Below, piece after piece: positions 21,844 to 34,742 of a stretch of DNA of 64,000 nucleotides. How positions within the stretch are numbered: the stretch's first letter is position 1; every line of letters starts with the position of its first letter. Source of the DNA: Sordaria brevicollis (taxonomy: Eukaryota; Ascomycota; Sordariomycetes; Sordariales; Sordariaceae). The stretch covers positions 124,001-188,000 of the forward strand of contig JAUTDP010000016.1 of the NCBI GenBank assembly GCA_033439795.1, in the 5' to 3' direction. A program made the translations under genes and the position numbers. The notes beneath the pieces were generated by a model. It was not told the DNA's origin. It was given only the letters and a program-made list of their open reading frames with translations, and did no database searches.

Positions 21844-24800
21844 AATAGTAATAAGGACGAAATTGAGTTTTAAACTTCTAACTAAATTGGTTAAAGCGGA
21901 CTTAATATTTTAAAACGATAAGATTAGGAATTTTGGTAATCCGTCGGTTGTGAAAAAAGAATAATAGAGAATAGATATCGAAATAGAATTAGAAATATAT
22001 TATTTTAAGTATACTACGAGATTTGCTATAGAGATAAAGTAGTATATAGGATGAGCGTAAATATAATTATAACCTTTTTAATATTAATTATTATATATTA
22101 TAGAAGCGTTTTTAGAAATTAAATTAGGAATAGATTATAGATTTAGAAGATTTATAATTTTCGATATTAAGCGAACGATAACCGATTAGCCGAGGATTTA
22201 ATAATAAATTCCCGGTTTCGAAGTTAATAATTAAAATAAATATTATTAAATTAGAAGCTTCGCCCCGATTTTAGTATTAAATTAGTATTTTATATAAATT
22301 TAGTAGAAGGGTATATATAAGCGAATAGTAACCGGCATTGGGGCTTCGAATATATAAAATATTTATTTAATAATTTTAAGAATTTTATTTTAATACGCGT
22401 TATTAGAATTTTTAGGATATAATATATTTATTTAACGGCTTTAAACCCCTTTACATTAATATATAGTAATTTATTTAATTGAGTTTAATATATATTATAT
22501 TATCCGATATTAATTAAAGTATAATTTATCCTCTATTAATAAAGGGTTAAATTTCGTATAAGGATATAGCGGTATTTTATATTAGCGTTTATTTAATGAA
22601 AGGTTCCTTTTGAGTATTTTTTGCCATTTTATATCCCTTATTAACGATAAATTAATAGGATATTCGTCGATATTAATATTAAAGTTAATAATTTCTATTT
22701 ATAATAATTCTTAATTAATAATTAATTTGCCTATTATATTTATTAATCCCTTTTTTGTATTTATTTTTTTGCTTTTTTATTTATTTCCCTTTATACCTTT
22801 TATACGTTTTTTACCCTTTTCCCCCCTAGATATAATAAATTTTGGTTAAGTTTTTGATTATTAAATTTATCCCGAAAATGAGGATAGTAGTAATTAGGAT
22901 TAATAATAGAATTTTAATTCCGTTTTGAATTAGACGATTACGACGTTCTTTATATATTTTTTGAAGGATTTTAATTTTAAGAAGAAGTTTAGAAATAAGA
23001 ATATTATTGAATTTTTCTTAAATTTCGAAGATAGAATAAATTTCGTTAAATAGTATAATAATAAAGAAAAGATTAACATATAGTGCCGATAGTATAAGCT
23101 TTAATCCCGAAATATTATTAAGGGTATTATCCGTTTTATTAAAAAAGAGAACGAATCCGTTATATAGGTAAGGTTTTATAATAAATTTTGTATTATTTAT
23201 TATATTTACAATTTGGAGTAGATAAATTCTAACGTAAATAAATTTTAGGATTTCTATTATAAGTATATTAAGAATAATAAGAAAGCTATTAATAATATTA
23301 TTTTTAAATATTATTAATTACTAGTTCGGTAAAAGTAAATTAATTAAAAAGTTATCGAGAAGTTAGTAATTAAATACTTTTATAAGAAATTATTTTATTA
23401 TTACCGTATTGATTTTATTATTTATTTTAGTAAGGATAAAGATGAATTCTCTAAAATAATATAAATTAATTTTTCTACGAAATTTTCTAATTAAATTATT
23501 ATTTATTATTAAAAGGAAGATAATAATTTCGATTCCAATTCTAATAGCTCTTTTAATTCCTTTAACGATAGCGATAATAATAAAAATGATAAGGTAGTAG
23601 AGAAGATTATTATTATTAAGACTAAAATTTTTAATAGTAAGAAGGATTCTAATAAGAAGAAAATTACGACCGTTAAATAAAAAATTATTAAAGAACCTAT
23701 TATTATAAACGCTTTAATTAAGAGCCTTTAAAATATATAGATTATTTATATTAAAGTGGCGAACTAATAAATTGAAAATTTTGAAAATCGTTTCCGAGAT
23801 TTCTTTAAGAGTAATTATATTCTTTAAATTAATATTATAATAGTATAGTCGATTAAATAAATTTAATTAATAGAAAATATAATTTGCTATTAATATAAAT
23901 AGTTTGGCTATATTTAATATTAATATAAGGATAAGGATTATTATATAAATAAGGGATAAATTTATTAAATTAAAGTTAATAAAGAATAAGGCTATAAATA
24001 GTAATTCTATTTAAGAAATAATATTAGGTTGGTATAATATATTCCGAATAATATAATTTCTATTACTTTTCGTATAAATTACTTTAGAGATATATTTAAA
24101 TCCCGTATAATTTACTATAATGAATATTTTGAATATAATAAATTCTAGGAATAGGAAACCGAAGTTTATTTTAATAGGTTTACCCTTAACTTTAATCTTT
24201 TGGAATTAAAATATTAATAAAAGTAGTAAGAAGTTTAAAATCGTTACCGAATTAATCCTTAGAATAATATAATTTTAATTAACGAATTATTTTTCTAAAT
24301 TAATTATAATTTAATTAGTTTATATTTAGCGTTTCTTCCGCTTTTTATTTAAAAATTTTTCTTAATATTTTAAATCCTAAAGTAGATTATAAAGAAGGAA
24401 ATTATTATTACGTTTATTTAAACGCGGAGAAGATTAATAATTCTTTATAAACCCCCTTTTAATATAAATTAAAAGGAGAGGTTATAATTGCTACTTGTAA
24501 GAAAATTAGATTTTAACCCTTATATAAAAAATATAATAGATTAAAAAGATATACGAATAGTAGTAGTTAAAATTATATTTAAGCCGGCTCTTTAATTAGA
24601 ATTAGTTCTTACCGCCGCCGTTAAGTCGTTAAAATCTATAGACGAATTTTTAATTAAAATTTAGAAACTTTTAATTAATAAATCCGTTTTTAAATTTAAG
24701 GATTTTAATAGTTTTAAGGATTATATAAATTATAAAATTATTTAAATTAAGGAGAATTACCCGATTATTAGTAAGATTATAGGTATTAAATTGTAAATTA

Positions 24801-25239
24801 CTTTCGAAGATGTAATTACGGCTATTCCCGAGTCCGGTTAATTATTTAAAGAATTAATTAATTTTAAATATTATTAAAAGGCCCTTAAGGAAGCCCTTTA
24901 ATTAATATATAACGGTAGTATTATTAAAGATAATAATTTAGAAATTAATTAATTTTGTCCGTGTAATCTATAAATTAATACCGTTATTATAGTATTTAAG
25001 GAGTTATTATATAAGGATTAGAAAAAGAGGTTTAATAATATTTTCGCCGTATAAACGTATTAATTCTATTATTAAGTCGTGGATTTTAAGACGGTATTTA
25101 AAGATAAATTAATTTGAATTTGTAAGGAGGATCTTTAAATTATATTCTATGGCGAAAAGTTATTATTTAATGAGGAGGTTACGCGTATATAAAACCTTTT
25201 TACGTTAATAATTAGTATTAAGTTTAAAAATAGTAAAAA

Positions 25240-28200
25240 AGTTGCGGCTTTTTTAAATAGCGGTACGGAAGTTAATATTATATTTATTAATTTAGTTAAT
25301 AAATTTAATTTTAATAATGTAAATTGTACGATTATTAATATTAATTTTAATAACAGAAGGGTGTAATTTAAGGGTAAGATAATGGAAGATATTTTCTTAT
25401 TCGATAAAGGTCGGAAGGTATATTTTATAATTATTCGGAATTAACTCCCTCGTTACGAAATTTTATTTAATTTTCCGTTTATTAAAAATATTAGTATTAT
25501 AATAAATTATATTAATATCGGAACCGTTTATATTTACTTTATTATAGGAGGAATAAGAATTAATATTCTTTTCGCTATTAAAGAATAAATAGACGTTTTC
25601 GGGTAATAGGTTTAATTCCTTTATTATAATTATTTACTCTATTATTATAAATAATACCTAAGAATTTATTTTAACGAATAAATCGCCTTATAAATTTATT
25701 AAAATAAATCTTAAGGAAAATAATAAAAGATTTGTAAAAGGTATTAAAATTAATAAGGATAATAAGAATTACTTTTCTTTAAAAAAAGAAATTGCGAATA
25801 TTATTATTATTTTATTATATAGTAAAAGGTATAACGAGGAGGTATTATCCGATTACTTTCGATTAATTGGAGAAATTAATTTAAAATATTAAAAGAAGAA
25901 TATAAATAATCTTCTAAAGAATTAATTATTAATAAAATAGTAATTAGAAGGTAGAGCAGTATAAAATTGAATAAGGAAAAAAATCCGTAGAAGTTTTTTT
26001 CGGGAATTACGAAGATTAATAATTAAAAACGCTAAGGATTAAGGGAAAAAGGTTTTGAAATTTAAAAAGATAAAGGATATTCTATCCTTCGCTAATTTAT
26101 TTTCTTCCGCGTCGTTACGAAATTCTTTTCCGTTTATTTAAATTAATACTTTATATAAAAAAATCGCTTAGAAGATGAAATTAATTAATAATACGCCTTC
26201 GGATAATTTTAAACCCGGTAATAACTTTAATTAGAAGAAACGGAAATTCGAAGAAATTTGGTATAAAATTTAAGAATAATTAGATAATTTTCCGTTTAAA
26301 TAGGATAAATATATTATTTTACGATTTACGGAATTGATTAGAGGTTCCTAATTAACGTTTGAAAGACTTTAATAAATTTTAAAGAAGAATAAATTATTCA
26401 ATAAAATTAAAATCGAACTTTTTATTTATATATTCTTTAATCGCGAAAAGGCCTTTACTTAGGAATTTTCTGAATGTAGTTTCATTTATAAAAATATAAT
26501 AGAAAAATAGAAGATTAAAACGGTTACTTATTTAGTTTAATAAACGAAAGTAATTCCTATTCTATAAATTTTATATAGAAAAGTCTATAATTTATTTAAG
26601 GAATGTATTTAGCGCGGAATTTTGGAAGAGAGTTATGCTTTTTATTAGAATAATTAATTTCTCGTTTAGAAGAAGGATAGAAAATTCCAATTAATTAATA
26701 ACGCTTAGAAGATTAATAAAGTAATTATCCGTAATGTTAATATACCCCTAGGGTGCGAACTTTTTAGCGAAGATTTTATTGGGTGCGAAATTCTTTCTTT
26801 ATTAAATTTATTCTTAGGATACGATAAGGTTTAATTTAATGAAGAAAATCGGGATTTAACGATATTTTTAATACTTTTTAGTCTATTCCGTATAATAATA
26901 TTACTTTAAGGAGGAACCAATTTAATCGTTTAATTTATAAGGGTAATAATTAAAATCTTTTATAATTTGATCCTTAAAGTATACTAGCCTTATTTTAACG
27001 ATATTTATATTAAAGGTCCGAAAAATTAATATAACGACGAATTAATTAATAATAAAGGAGTTCGACGCTTTATTTACGAATATTTTATTAATATTGATAG
27101 AATATTACTAAATATTGAATTTGCTAGCGGAATAATTACTATAATTAAATCCTAATAGTATAAATAAGAAGTAGTTTTAATCGGTTATATTTATAATTTT
27201 AAAGGTAGATTTTTAAATAAAGTTAAAGTTAGAAAGATTCGCGAATAGATTTATTATATTATTAGAAAAGTTAAACCCCGAAGAAAAGAGTTTAAAGAAT
27301 TTCGAGCTTTTTTAGGTATTATTAATTATTATCGGATTTAGATTAAAGATTTTAGAATTATTATTATTCCGTTGTACGTTATTATAAAGAAGGGAGTTGA
27401 ATTAATATAGATAGAAAATTAATAATTTATTATAGAATATTTTTAGTATAAAATTATTATTATTTTAATTTTTATAACCTTCGTTTACAATAATAGCGAG
27501 ATAATTATTTATTTCGTTATTAATATTTATATTAAAGGATAGGGAATAATTATTAAATAATTTGGTTTCGATAAGAAGCAATATCCTTATAGGTTTGAAA
27601 GCAGTATTTAATTATTGGCCGAAATTCGTTATAATATTATTAAACGAGAATTTCGTAGTTTATTCTATACTTTTAAACGATTAAAACGTTAATTTTTCGG
27701 AGTGTATTTTATTATTGAAATAAATATTTAAGTCCTTATTTATTAATTTAACAGTGCGGTAAGCGATATTTTTAATGCCCTTCTTATACGGTAGATTATT
27801 TGGATAAAATATTTCGATTTTAATATAAAATATATCCCCGGAATTAAAAATACCGTAGTTAATAGCCTTTTTTGGAAATTCCTTAGAAAAAGTAATTTAA
27901 AAGAAAAATGCCTTAAGGAAAATATTAATAATTTTATCGACGCTTAGATTTATTATCTTTTTGCCGAAAAATATATAGAAGGGGAATGGATTTTATTCGA
28001 CGAATATTTTAATTATTCGGAAAATATAATTCGCTATTTACTTTTATTCTATATTCTTATACGATATAATAAAATATTTACTATACAGTAAATTTTTAAA
28101 AAAAACGCCCTTAAATATTTCGTTTATTATCGAAAGCTTTGGTTATAAGTAATTTATAAGTGTATTTACTTTCGTCTTTTAGTTAACGATAAAATATAAT

Positions 28201-29360
28201 AGGAATTAATTATATAACGTTATTACGACGAAACCGGTTATTGAAGAAGGGAAGGAATTTATAGACGGATTATTAAATATTATTATTAATATAAGATATA
28301 TATTTAAATCGAAGATATAATCCGTAATTGTATTATTTATTAAATATACGCTCCTAAACATTATAAAGATAAGTATAAATAATTATTTCCAATTCCTTAA
28401 CCTTTTGGCCGGTAGATTTTAAACGTCTAATATTTATTAGGCGGAAAGGGAAAACGATAAGCGTTGGTTGAAATTAAAGATAATTTAACGAATTATATAA
28501 AAGTAAAAGTTCTTTTAATATTAATATTGAAATATATTATTATTTTTTTCCGGGAAGTATTTTTACATTAGGGATATCCTTTTAATATTTTTATCGATAA
28601 TAATTCCGAATTTTAAAGAGAATTTACCGAAGTATTTAATAATTTCTAAATCCCATTAATACGAATAACGCTTTATAATTACCGAATTAATAAAATTAAC
28701 GAATAAGGGTATTTAGTAATTATTATAATATTAATTAAATTAATAGAAGGAATTAATAAGGGATAAAAAGATTTACTCCTTTATATTCTTTTTATTAATT
28801 ATATTATTATTTATAATAATTACGGATTTACTCCCTTTTAATTAATTTATAGTTATAATCCTATTACTCCTATTAAATTCGATTATTTATTTTAGAGGTT
28901 AATTGAGTGGGAAAAGTATTTAGAAAAATATATAATAAATAAATTAATCGCCGCCGTCGTTTAAATGTATTATAATATTAAATACCGCTTTTAATGGGCG
29001 GCCGAGAAGGTTGCCGATGCTAGGAGAAAAGTTGCTACGCGAAGAGATTCCGTTGATTTTTATAAGATAAGACCGAAAAACGCTATTATTAATATTAGAG
29101 ATTTTATTTTTATTTATAATAGTATTCGGGGAATTAATATAAATATTATTAAAAAGTTGAATTATAAGTGGAAAGGTCCTTATAAAGTTATTAATATTAT
29201 TAATAGGAATATTTATTATTACGTATAATTGGATGGATTTCGTTTTAAGAGGTTAATTTCTTTTAGAAATATTAAAAAGTTTATTCGCCAAAACGGTATA
29301 CTTTTTAATCCTAATAAAGAATACGAAGAATTCGATAATCCTAATACTATTAACGGTTTA
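25240..29360 (+). pseudogene. pol remnant of element 2 (PR-RT-RH-IN)
   Basis: Degenerate polyprotein with many stop codons. Protease NSG at 25,256-25,264, RT Y-F-N-D at 26,991-27,002, then RNase H-like and integrase segments, ending at ~29,357 with NGVLFNP-like residues. The RT/IN relics belong to the Ty3/gypsy class found widely in filamentous ascomycetes. The substitutions are those expected of RIP (D to N, C or H to Y, Q or W to stop). Confidence 0.85.
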
Positions 29361-32300
29361 TAAGTCCTTAAAGAAGTTTAAATTAATAAATATTTATTTT
29401 TTATACGGGAATAAGTGTGAAGATTAAAAGTAAAGTAGATTTAGACCCGTTAAAATATTAAAAGAGAATGCGAATAAAATTAGGAATTTATTGTTGAGTT
29501 GGAATTTGTTGAGCCCGAAGGCCTTTGGTATTATTTTGATAAAGATGAAGTTGAATTAGAGTTTGAGTTAGAATCCGAATTAAAGACGAAATTAATATTG
29601 CGTTTAAATTTAGGTTTAAATTAATTTCCGAAATTAGGATGAATATATTCTTTAGTATTTGCTTCGTTATTTTTTATTATTATTCGTTATTGTTTTGTTT
29701 TTATACGAGATTAATTTGTAGGAATTTTTATTGATTTCGAAGGGAAGTATATATAGTATATAGAATTTTATACTTTATATTTATTTTCTTTATTCCTTTT
29801 AATTATATTTTTAAAAACCTTATTAACCCCTTTTTATTTAATAAAGTTTTTTGTAATTTTTTTTCGGAAATTAGTATTTATATAGGTAAGAATATAGGAA
29901 GTTTTAAAAAATTGTAAGATATAGATTTATTTTTTTATAGTATAGGTATTAATAATAATTTTTAATAAAACTTTTATTTATTATTAGAAAAACCCTCGAA
30001 ATTAATTGAAATTTTACGCTCTTAATTAGAATCTTTTTTATTATTTTTATTATCCTCCTTATTATTTTCGTTATCCTTGTTATTGCCTTTATTATTTTCT
30101 TTATTTTTATTATTTTTTTTATTATTATCTTTATTTTCGCTATTATTATCTTCGCCGGTAATAAATTCTTCATTAGAGGAATTTAAGTCGTTATTATTAG
30201 TATCGATTATTTCCTTATCCTTATTATTAATTTTTATTATTACTAATAACCGTTTAGATATATCGCGATTACTATAAATTATAATACTTTTTCTTTTTAA
30301 TTTTAAAGTTTCGGATTTTTAGCGTATATATTTTAGCTATTATTTATAATTAGTAGGGACGGGTTTTTTATTAATAATTTAATAATAAGGAAGAATATTA
30401 TTAATTAATATCGAGCGGGCGCGATTAATATTACGGTTTTAAGTAAAATATTTAATTTAATTAGATTTTAAGATTTTAATAAGTTCGGGATTAAGATTTT
30501 CGATTGGGTATTTTTTAATAAATTTGAAATTATTTAAAAATTTAATAGATACCGAATAGTTTAAAGCCGTTTTATTATATTAAATATAGTTGCTATAAAT
30601 CCTCCTTTTAATATTTTTACCCAAAGATTTGTAATTAACGAAAGGAATTTAAATAGGAATGTATTTTTATTATTAATTAATAATATATACCGATGTATAC
30701 GTTTTTCGGAGTTGGTTAATGTAGTACGAATAAATAATCCCGTTTTTGGAAGAAAAGATAATAATTAATAGAGGGATATTAGTAGAGAATAAAAGAATAT
30801 TTATTCGTTATTAAATAATTAAATTATTAGCCTAAAGATTTATTCTTTTTTTATTTTTATATAGGTAAGGTAATAATTTTATAATTAAATTCCTTTTTTT
30901 TTAATAAGGATATAGCGATTAAATAGGTTGCGAAGCGAATTAAATATCCGTTTTAGAATTAATTAATATATAATGGGTAAATTAAAAGACGTAATTATAG
31001 TTATTAATAATTCGTTATTATTAATATACTATTTTATATATAATTAATTAATAATAATAAGTTTATCGATTAGATAAATATTTATAATAGTATTGAATAG
31101 CCGAAAGTAGTTATTTTAAATAGTGTTTTAAAGGGTATTAGGAGGAAGTGAAGGTCGATATAAAAGGTTAATATAAATTTTGGAGAGGATTTGCTTTTTA
31201 TTATTAGGATAAGAATTGGTTTAATATATTATTTCCGAGGTATTGAGGTTAAAGTACGGCTAAAGAGAATTGCGATTAATAATAGTAATGCGTTTTTTAG
31301 TAAATAAAGTAAAAGCGTTAATATTTAAATTAAATTAATTAAGTATAGTAAATTCTTTAATAGGGATTTCCCTTTAAAGGAGGCGAAGTAGAGGGTTATT
31401 TGTAGAGGGAAAGAAACCGACGTTAGAATTAAAAGAAAATATTATATTAATTTATTACGAAGAATTTTTATTTAATAATTTTACTTTTATTATTATTATT
31501 AATATTTTATTATATTTAAAAGGAGAAGGTTATTAAGAGGAAAAACGAGGAATAATTGTAAGTAGAAACGTACTTTTTTTATACTTTTTTGGTGGATAAT
31601 CCTCGAAAGAAAAAGCTAATAGAAATTATCCTTTTGAAATTATTTGTATTGTATATTCTACGATTACGAAAAACCCTTAAACTGGATAAGAAAGATAATA
31701 TCCGTTTATTTAAAATAATTTTATAAGGTTTTAAAGTTTTAATTGGTTATAAAAAGGGTTATAAACGCCGTTTTAAAGTACTTTTTTACTAAAAATAACG
31801 GGAAAGGTATTTTAATCCTAAAGTTCGATTACGGATTAAAACTTTTAATTATATTAAAAGGCTAAAAAATTATATTAAAGGAAATTGAATAAAGTTTATT
31901 TATTCTACTACTTAAAATTTTAAATATAAGTAGGATAAATAGAAATTAGAAGGAATAAATTTGGAGTATTATAAGTAATTTACGAAAGGAAATTAGGAAA
32001 AAGGGAAGAATTCACGATTTTTCGACTTTATAAATAATTTACGAAACGGGTATAAAAACCCTTTATTTATAGCCCTTCTTTTCTTTCTTTTTTTTCCTCT
32101 TATATATTAATAAGCCTTTTTATAAATTTATATTACTATTATTTATTAAAAGCCTTTTTATATTAAGCTTTCTATCCTTTAAAATTTTATTATTAATTAA
32201 AATATTAATCGATATAAATTCCTCTAATTTTAATTATAATAATTTACCCTTGATTTTTATTATAAGAATACCGAATAATTACTTTCCTACGGTTTTTGAG

Positions 32301-34115
32301 ATTATTCGGCGCTGGAATTAAAAGAATAAGATTTGGCCCTAATTCGGTAATATAATTATTGGAGAAATTTATCCCCTTCGTATTAGAGATAATTTAATTT
32401 ATTATAATAAGCTTTAAGATTAGAGATATTTTAAAGTTAATTAATAATAAAATATTATCCCCGATAAGAATCCGATTTATTTAATTATTAGAGAGCCCGA
32501 TAATAATGAATAGATAATTAGAATTATATTCCGTTATATAATTATTCCTCTCGTCCTAGGATAATTTAATAAATAGTTGACCCCGATTATATCCTAAGAT
32601 ATAATAATATTAAGATTAATTAATATATAATACTTAGCGAATATTAAGAGTTAATAGGAAGGAGAAATAATTTATATTAATTTGTATTAGATATTATAAG
32701 AATATAGCGATTGGATTTATATTTTAATAAATTTAATTATTATTATTAAACGTAGTAAATTTTATATTGAAAATATTAATATTCGAAATAATTTAAAATT
32801 AGTCCGATATTAGTACTTCCTTATTATAATTGATAATTATTTCGTTTTTGTAATTTTTAATTAAGGAGAAACGTTTTGGTTTCTTTATAATAATCTTTAT
32901 AATTAATAATACGAATAGAAAATTATAAAAGTTTATAAAATATTCGTAATTAAGAATTATATCTTTCTAATATTAATAGGAGATCGAATCCCTAATATTT
33001 CTAATAATTAAAAGTAATTTAATATAATATTCTTAATATAATAAAGAATTTAAATTTATAACCTTTAGGTTTTAAAAATAGCCCGAATTTTCTTTATTAA
33101 AATAAAGCGTCGAAGTAAATTTATTAATAAATTACTTTAAGGGTTTATAATAATTGAATTTTAGGAATAAAGTAGGTATTAATAGGAATATAATTAGATC
33201 CCTAATATAAAATGGTTTAAAAATACTATAGTTCGGTAATAAATAAGAATAGTATATAACGCCCTTTTGACGCGGTAAATAAGAAAGAATCTATTTTCGA
33301 AAAATTAGAAATAATTAATTTATATAATCGTAAAAAGGAAAAGCGGAGAAGAAAATTTTAATCCTTAACTTAAGTTCTTTGCGAATTTAGTATATTAGAG
33401 AAGTTATTTAGATAAATATTACCTTATTGAAATAGTTAAGTATTAATTAATATAAAAATTTACTAATCTCCCCTATTTTTTCCGTCCTTTTAGATAAAGA
33501 CTTATTATCCGATTCCTCTTTAGAATTAGAATTACCTTACCTAATAATAGTCTTACTAATAATATTTCTTTAATAATTATTAATATATAATTAAGAAGAA
33601 ATTGTAATAGTATTTTAGCGTTTCCTATTAAAAAGAAATAATTATTATTATTAATTCCTAAAATAAAGAGGAAGCGTATAAAAGAATAATAGGTATTAAT
33701 AATTAATATTAATAATTATAGGGGAAGAGAAATCGTTATAATTAATAATTTCGTTTTGTTTAATAAATTTAGCGTAGATAATTAGCTCCCGCTTGCCAAT
33801 AAATTTCGAGAATTTGGTAGTACAGTTTTCGATATTAGATATATTCCGATATTATTCCGATATATTATATTTATAAATTATATTTAGGATATAGGATATA
33901 TTATTATATTAGTAGTTTAGAATAAGAAGAAGATTAATTAAGAAGAAAGTAAGTAAAAGATAAAGTGCAAATTAATTTAGAAAAAGAAAAAGAGAAGGGA
34001 AAGAGAGTTTAAGAGATTAAAAAGGTAGAAAAAGAAGAAGTCGGCTAGGAAGGATTAAAGTAATTATTAATAAATTTGGCTTTATAGGATTAGTAAGTAA
34101 ATTTAAAGGGAAGTT
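29361..34115. other. Extra 4.7 kb region between pol and 3' LTR of element 2
   Basis: This stretch lies inside the LTRs but after integrase. A plus-strand degenerate reading is visible around 32,200-33,200 (for example NYFPTVFEIIRRWN and GEIYPLRIRDNL), and an Asn/Asp/Lys-rich low-complexity tract at 29,990-30,280 reads best on the minus strand. I recognise neither as a known family. It could be an additional element ORF, a captured host sequence, or a nested insertion whose ends are no longer visible. Confidence 0.5.
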
Positions 34116-34738
34116 TAAAATGGGGCGGATAAATAGGTATAAGGGTATATGGTTAGATAATAAATTTTTTCCGTATTTTTTCGAAAATTTTTCGTAATTT
34201 TTTATTCTAGAGGAATTCTTCTAAAGATTTTCTTTAATTATAATTTAAGAGAAGAGGTATAGGATAAGGATGTATTATAATAAATTAATTTAAAGGAAAT
34301 ATAATAGTAATATATTAAATAGATTAAAAAAGAAAGTTGTAAAATAAATTTCGGATTTTTATATAGAAAGAAGGAAAGTTCTAAAGGAATAAAAGGAGAG
34401 AAGGGTAGTTAGAAAGAAAAGAAAGAAGGTTAGGCAATTTTTGCTAGAATAATAATTAGACTTTATTTAATCTTTGAGATAAAAATCTTCTTTAATTTGG
34501 TGAAAATTAGCTCTTTAATTAAGTCTTTGAGACTTCTTAACCTTATTTCTGTAATGGGTAAAAGAAAAGATACAGTTAAGTCGAAAAAGATATTCCTACT
34601 ATTAGATTACTCCTTTCTCCCCTACAAATTTGCTCCCCTTTCTATTCTTTTAATTTTATTAGAAGTTTTTGATATAGTTCCTTTCCTAGTTATTGTAGTG
34701 GTAGTGGTTGTTTGGGGTTGTTTTTCTTCCCCATTTCA
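34116..34738 (+). repeat. 3' LTR of element 2
   Basis: 623 bp. The right (outer) part keeps more G/C than the 5' copy (for example TTTGGTGAAAATTAGCTC versus TTTAGTAAAAATTAATTC), the mirror image of the 5' LTR. Confidence 0.85.
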
Positions 34739-34742
34739 TTAT

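Larger units (their letters stand above)
21221..34738 (+). mobile_element. Large Ty3/gypsy LTR retrotransposon 2 (13.5 kb), RIP-inactivated
   Basis: Bounded by 623-bp direct repeats (21,221-21,843 and 34,116-34,738; TGAGATGGGG...TTTCA, mutated to TAAAATGGGG and TTTTA in single copies), with a possible TTAT target duplication at 21,217-21,220 and 34,739-34,742. The plus strand shows, in order, a CCHC zinc-knuckle relic near 23,885, a protease box LNSGTEV at 25,253 (DSG with D to N), the reverse transcriptase box YFNDIYIKG at 26,991-27,017 (YxDD mutated), an HHCC-type integrase region at ~28,215-28,380 with DNNSEF following, and a C-terminal YKWKGPYKV segment near 29,165. Pol ends near 29,357. 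Another 4.7 kb precedes the 3' LTR, which makes the element unusually long. Confidence 0.88.

Noticed and set aside
29949..30277. Lys/Ile-rich and Leu-rich ORFs on opposite strands
   Set aside because: They are translations of an AT-only low-complexity tract within retroelement 2; no start context or domain.
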